From Streptacidiphilus anmyonensis (GTDB lineage Bacteria > Actinomycetota > Actinomycetes > Streptomycetales > Streptomycetaceae): 64,000 nt of DNA. The notes under the pieces are model-generated. The model was not told where the DNA came from and did not search any database. It saw only the letters and a program-made list of their open reading frames with translations. Of the stretch, positions 62,234 through 64,000 are shown in pieces; the stretch's first letter is position 1; every line of letters begins with the position of its first letter. The position numbers and the translations under genes are program-made. The stretch lies in contig NZ_BBPQ01000010.1 in the NCBI RefSeq assembly GCF_000787855.1, positions 1 to 64,000 of the forward strand, read 5' to 3'.

Positions 62234-63421
62234 TCAGGCTCCTACAGGCGACGGCTGGCCGCCGTCGGCGACACGAGGGGCGGGCACGCGGGCGAACGCT
62301 TCGGCCACGAGGAGGAGCCATCGCGCCTCGGACTCGAGGTCCCCGGACCGAGAGGCCACGTTGGGCGCCGGGGCAGCCGGATCCGCGGCCCGCTGTTCCG
62401 CGTTGCGCGCGGCCAGTGCTGCCTTCAGTACGACGGCTTCGGTGTACGCCTCGCGCTCAGCCCCGTCGGCCTCTGCCAGGACTGCCGCTTGCTGAGCACC
62501 TGTCGCTTGGACGCGCTGCGAGCGGTACGGCTGAAGAGTGAGGATGCCGTCGCTGATCTCGACGACGCGTCGCTGGAGGCGGAAGTCGGAGTCGAGGTTG
62601 TCGTGGGGCAGCACGATGTCCGGCGCGACCGAGGTCAGCGCCTGCCACAGCGGGCCGAGCTGGTTGTAGGAACGGACCTCCCAGCGGCGGCGCCGGTAGC
62701 GCTGAAGCGGAATCAGGACTGCGGGCAGTGTGAGACCGACGGCGATGAGCAGGACCGCCAAGGCCGGGGAGGTGACGCTGAAGACGCACGGCGCAGTGAT
62801 CAGGGATGAGCATCGCTGTCCCTCGGGGAACAGGTGGTGGCCGGTGCCCATCGAGACCAGAACTACGGTCTTGTACGTGGCGTAGACGACGGCAAAGCCA
62901 CAGCCGGCGGCTGCCGTCCGAAATCCGAGCCGCACGCTGGAGCGCTTGGCCTCCCTGGCGTGTTGCAGGGCCTGACGGAGGAGGTCGACGATCGTGAAGG
63001 CCAGCGCTCCGATGAAGACCAACAGGTAGAGCCCGTACATCCGGGGAGAGCGATGGGTGAGTGCCTCCCCGGCGAAGAGAAGCACCAGGAGAATCACCGA
63101 GACCATCAGCACAGTCACGCGCGTGCGGAGTCGGCGGCGAGCGATGACCTCATCGGGCTCGTTGAACCGGATGATCACAGCGAGAACGCTCGTTGCTGCG
63201 CACAGCGAGAAGCTGTTGCTGATCAGCCGGGCCACGTGCGGGACCACGGACTCGGCGGCGTCAGCGAGGAGCGGGGCGTAGGAGGCGAAGGCCATGGCGA
63301 AGCTGGCCAACACCGATCCCATCTCCCAGGTGCCCGCGGGCCGGGGTGTCTCCCGGCCGAAGGTCCAGTAGCCAGCAGCTGCCGCGAGAACGCAGGCAAG
63401 GCCAAGGAAGACAGCGTTCAT
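62234..63421 (-). CDS. MAB_1171c-like seven-TM membrane protein
   Basis: The 395-aa protein has an N-terminal half with about seven TM segments (residues 1-20, 33-55, 65-85, 105-125, 135-150, 170-195, 218-240) and a cytoplasmic C-terminal half containing SYNQLGPLWQALTSVAPDIVLP and FRLQRRVVEISDGILTLQPY. This layout is the actinobacterial MAB_1171c-type putative membrane protein often encoded next to an XRE regulator and an ImmA/IrrE peptidase. Here the peptidase gene overlaps its start by 4 nt (ATGA). The role is unknown; sensory or transport functions have been suggested by context only. Confidence 0.75.
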   Translation of the reverse strand: MNAVFLGLACVLAAAAGYWTFGRETPRPAGTWEMGSVLASFAMAFASYAPLLADAAESVVPHVARLISNSFSLCAATSVLAVIIRFNEPDEVIARRRLRTRVTVLMVSVILLVLLFAGEALTHRSPRMYGLYLLVFIGALAFTIVDLLRQALQHAREAKRSSVRLGFRTAAAGCGFAVVYATYKTVVLVSMGTGHHLFPEGQRCSSLITAPCVFSVTSPALAVLLIAVGLTLPAVLIPLQRYRRRRWEVRSYNQLGPLWQALTSVAPDIVLPHDNLDSDFRLQRRVVEISDGILTLQPYRSQRVQATGAQQAAVLAEADGAEREAYTEAVVLKAALAARNAEQRAADPAAPAPNVASRSGDLESEARWLLLVAEAFARVPAPRVADGGQPSPVGA

Positions 63422-63975
63422 CGTGTACCGAGCCAGCCTTTTCTGATGGCACGTCGAGCGGGACTGGCGAAGAAGGCGTCGACGCGGTCGGGAATGGACT
63501 TCGGGCGCGGGGGTGGAGTCAGGGAGTCGCGGTACATTCGCTGGCGCGTGAGCGAGGCCAGCATTTCTGCCTCCCGCTCGTCTTCTGTTCCGTATGCAGT
63601 CCGGCCTGACATCCGCCGGACCAGCGCCGGGTCGATCCCAAGGATCCGACCGAGATCGGGATTCATCTCCAGTGAGCCGGGATGGTCGCAGAGGATGTGG
63701 AACAGCTCGTGGGTGATGATGTGGCGCTGGTGGTGGCTGGAGGCCGACTCCTCGATGTACAGCACGTCCCGCTCGTCGTCCTCCAGGCGGATGCCGCACG
63801 GGATGTCGATCAGCCCTGTCGCCGGTAGACGTCTGAGCACGATCGGCTTGCCCCGCAGCTCCGAGATCCTTCGGCGAAGGTCGGCTGTCGTGAATGCGTG
63901 GGGGAGGTCCAGCTCGGCCAGGCGAACCTGACAGACAGTCCGAAGCGCATCGTCATCCAGTTGTGGCAAGGGCAT
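63418..63975 (-). CDS. ImmA/IrrE-family metallopeptidase
   Basis: The 185-aa protein has the zinc protease motif HELFH (residues about 89-93, in RHIITHELFHILCDH) of the ImmA/IrrE family, whose members cleave XRE-type repressors to induce mobile-element or stress genes. EDEREAEMLASLTR supplies the downstream Glu ligand (E-x-E-A-x-x-F/L-A type). The start is the ATG at 63975, 25 bp from the window edge. The partner repressor is expected just beyond the edge. It overlaps the membrane protein gene by 4 nt. Confidence 0.9.
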   Translation of the reverse strand: MPLPQLDDDALRTVCQVRLAELDLPHAFTTADLRRRISELRGKPIVLRRLPATGLIDIPCGIRLEDDERDVLYIEESASSHHQRHIITHELFHILCDHPGSLEMNPDLGRILGIDPALVRRMSGRTAYGTEDEREAEMLASLTRQRMYRDSLTPPPRPKSIPDRVDAFFASPARRAIRKGWLGTR

Positions 63976-64000
63976 AGCGCCACCCTTTACGACCGGGTAG

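Overview
The window is high-GC DNA from a Streptomyces-like actinomycete (Streptomyces, Kitasatospora or Streptacidiphilus type). This is inferred from the strong codon third-position GC, frequent GTG and TTG starts, PucR, IclR and SpoIIE/HATPase regulators, a DUF2637 protein, and hairpin repeats built around GGGGCGCGGGG next to gene ends. I see no rRNA, tRNA or CRISPR array.

Layout. 1-8.6 kb: the 5' end of ureA at the left edge, galE, a PAS-GAF-PP2C-HATPase phosphatase, a DUF2637 membrane protein, a TPR-like protein, a zinc-ribbon protein, and molybdenum-cofactor genes (moaA and a MocA-like transferase). 8.65-25.4 kb: a nearly complete ureide catabolic locus. It holds an AllR-type IclR repressor divergent from malate synthase; a minus-strand group for OHCU decarboxylase, HIU hydrolase, uricase and 8-oxoguanine deaminase; and plus-strand hyi-glxR-gcl-glycerate kinase and allB-alc. 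A 17-bp operator motif, XTYRAC-N5-GTTGAA (first base variable), occurs five times and lies on the -35 hexamer of four promoters of this locus, so I read it as one regulon. 25.6-34 kb: catalase, VOC protein, a second IclR regulator whose start codon lies in a perfect 12-bp inverted repeat, a secreted PNGase-A-like amidase, a 3-hydroxyacyl-CoA dehydrogenase-like enzyme, a DUF4232 lipoprotein and a sugar transporter. 34-45 kb: xanthine dehydrogenase (three subunits), XdhC maturation factor, an NCS2 purine permease, an M3 peptidase and a PucR regulator. 45-49.2 kb: ROK glucokinase, DUF1707 protein, PAP2 phosphatase, DedA protein, BlaI-like repressor and YjbQ.

Together the purine genes would import purine (permease), oxidise it to urate (XDH plus Moco genes), open the ring (uricase, HIUase, OHCU decarboxylase), split allantoin (AllB, Alc), and route glyoxylate to glycerate phosphate (Gcl, Hyi, GlxR, GlxK) or malate (AceB). 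Urease at the left edge would use the urea. No ureidoglycolate lyase is visible.

49.2-64 kb looks like a horizontally acquired island. It starts with a large serine integrase and a putative gp3-like directionality factor, followed by a decayed ISAs1-family transposase. After it come an unusual cargo run (HFCD flavoprotein and XRE regulator, NDK-like protein, CYTH protein, HD protein, a 471-aa unknown protein, two SAM methyltransferases, an anti-sigma-like ATPase), then a P450, a multi-TM protein and an ImmA/IrrE peptidase. The right end lies outside the window. The NDK-CYTH-HD-unknown-methyltransferase run is the best candidate for an undescribed system.
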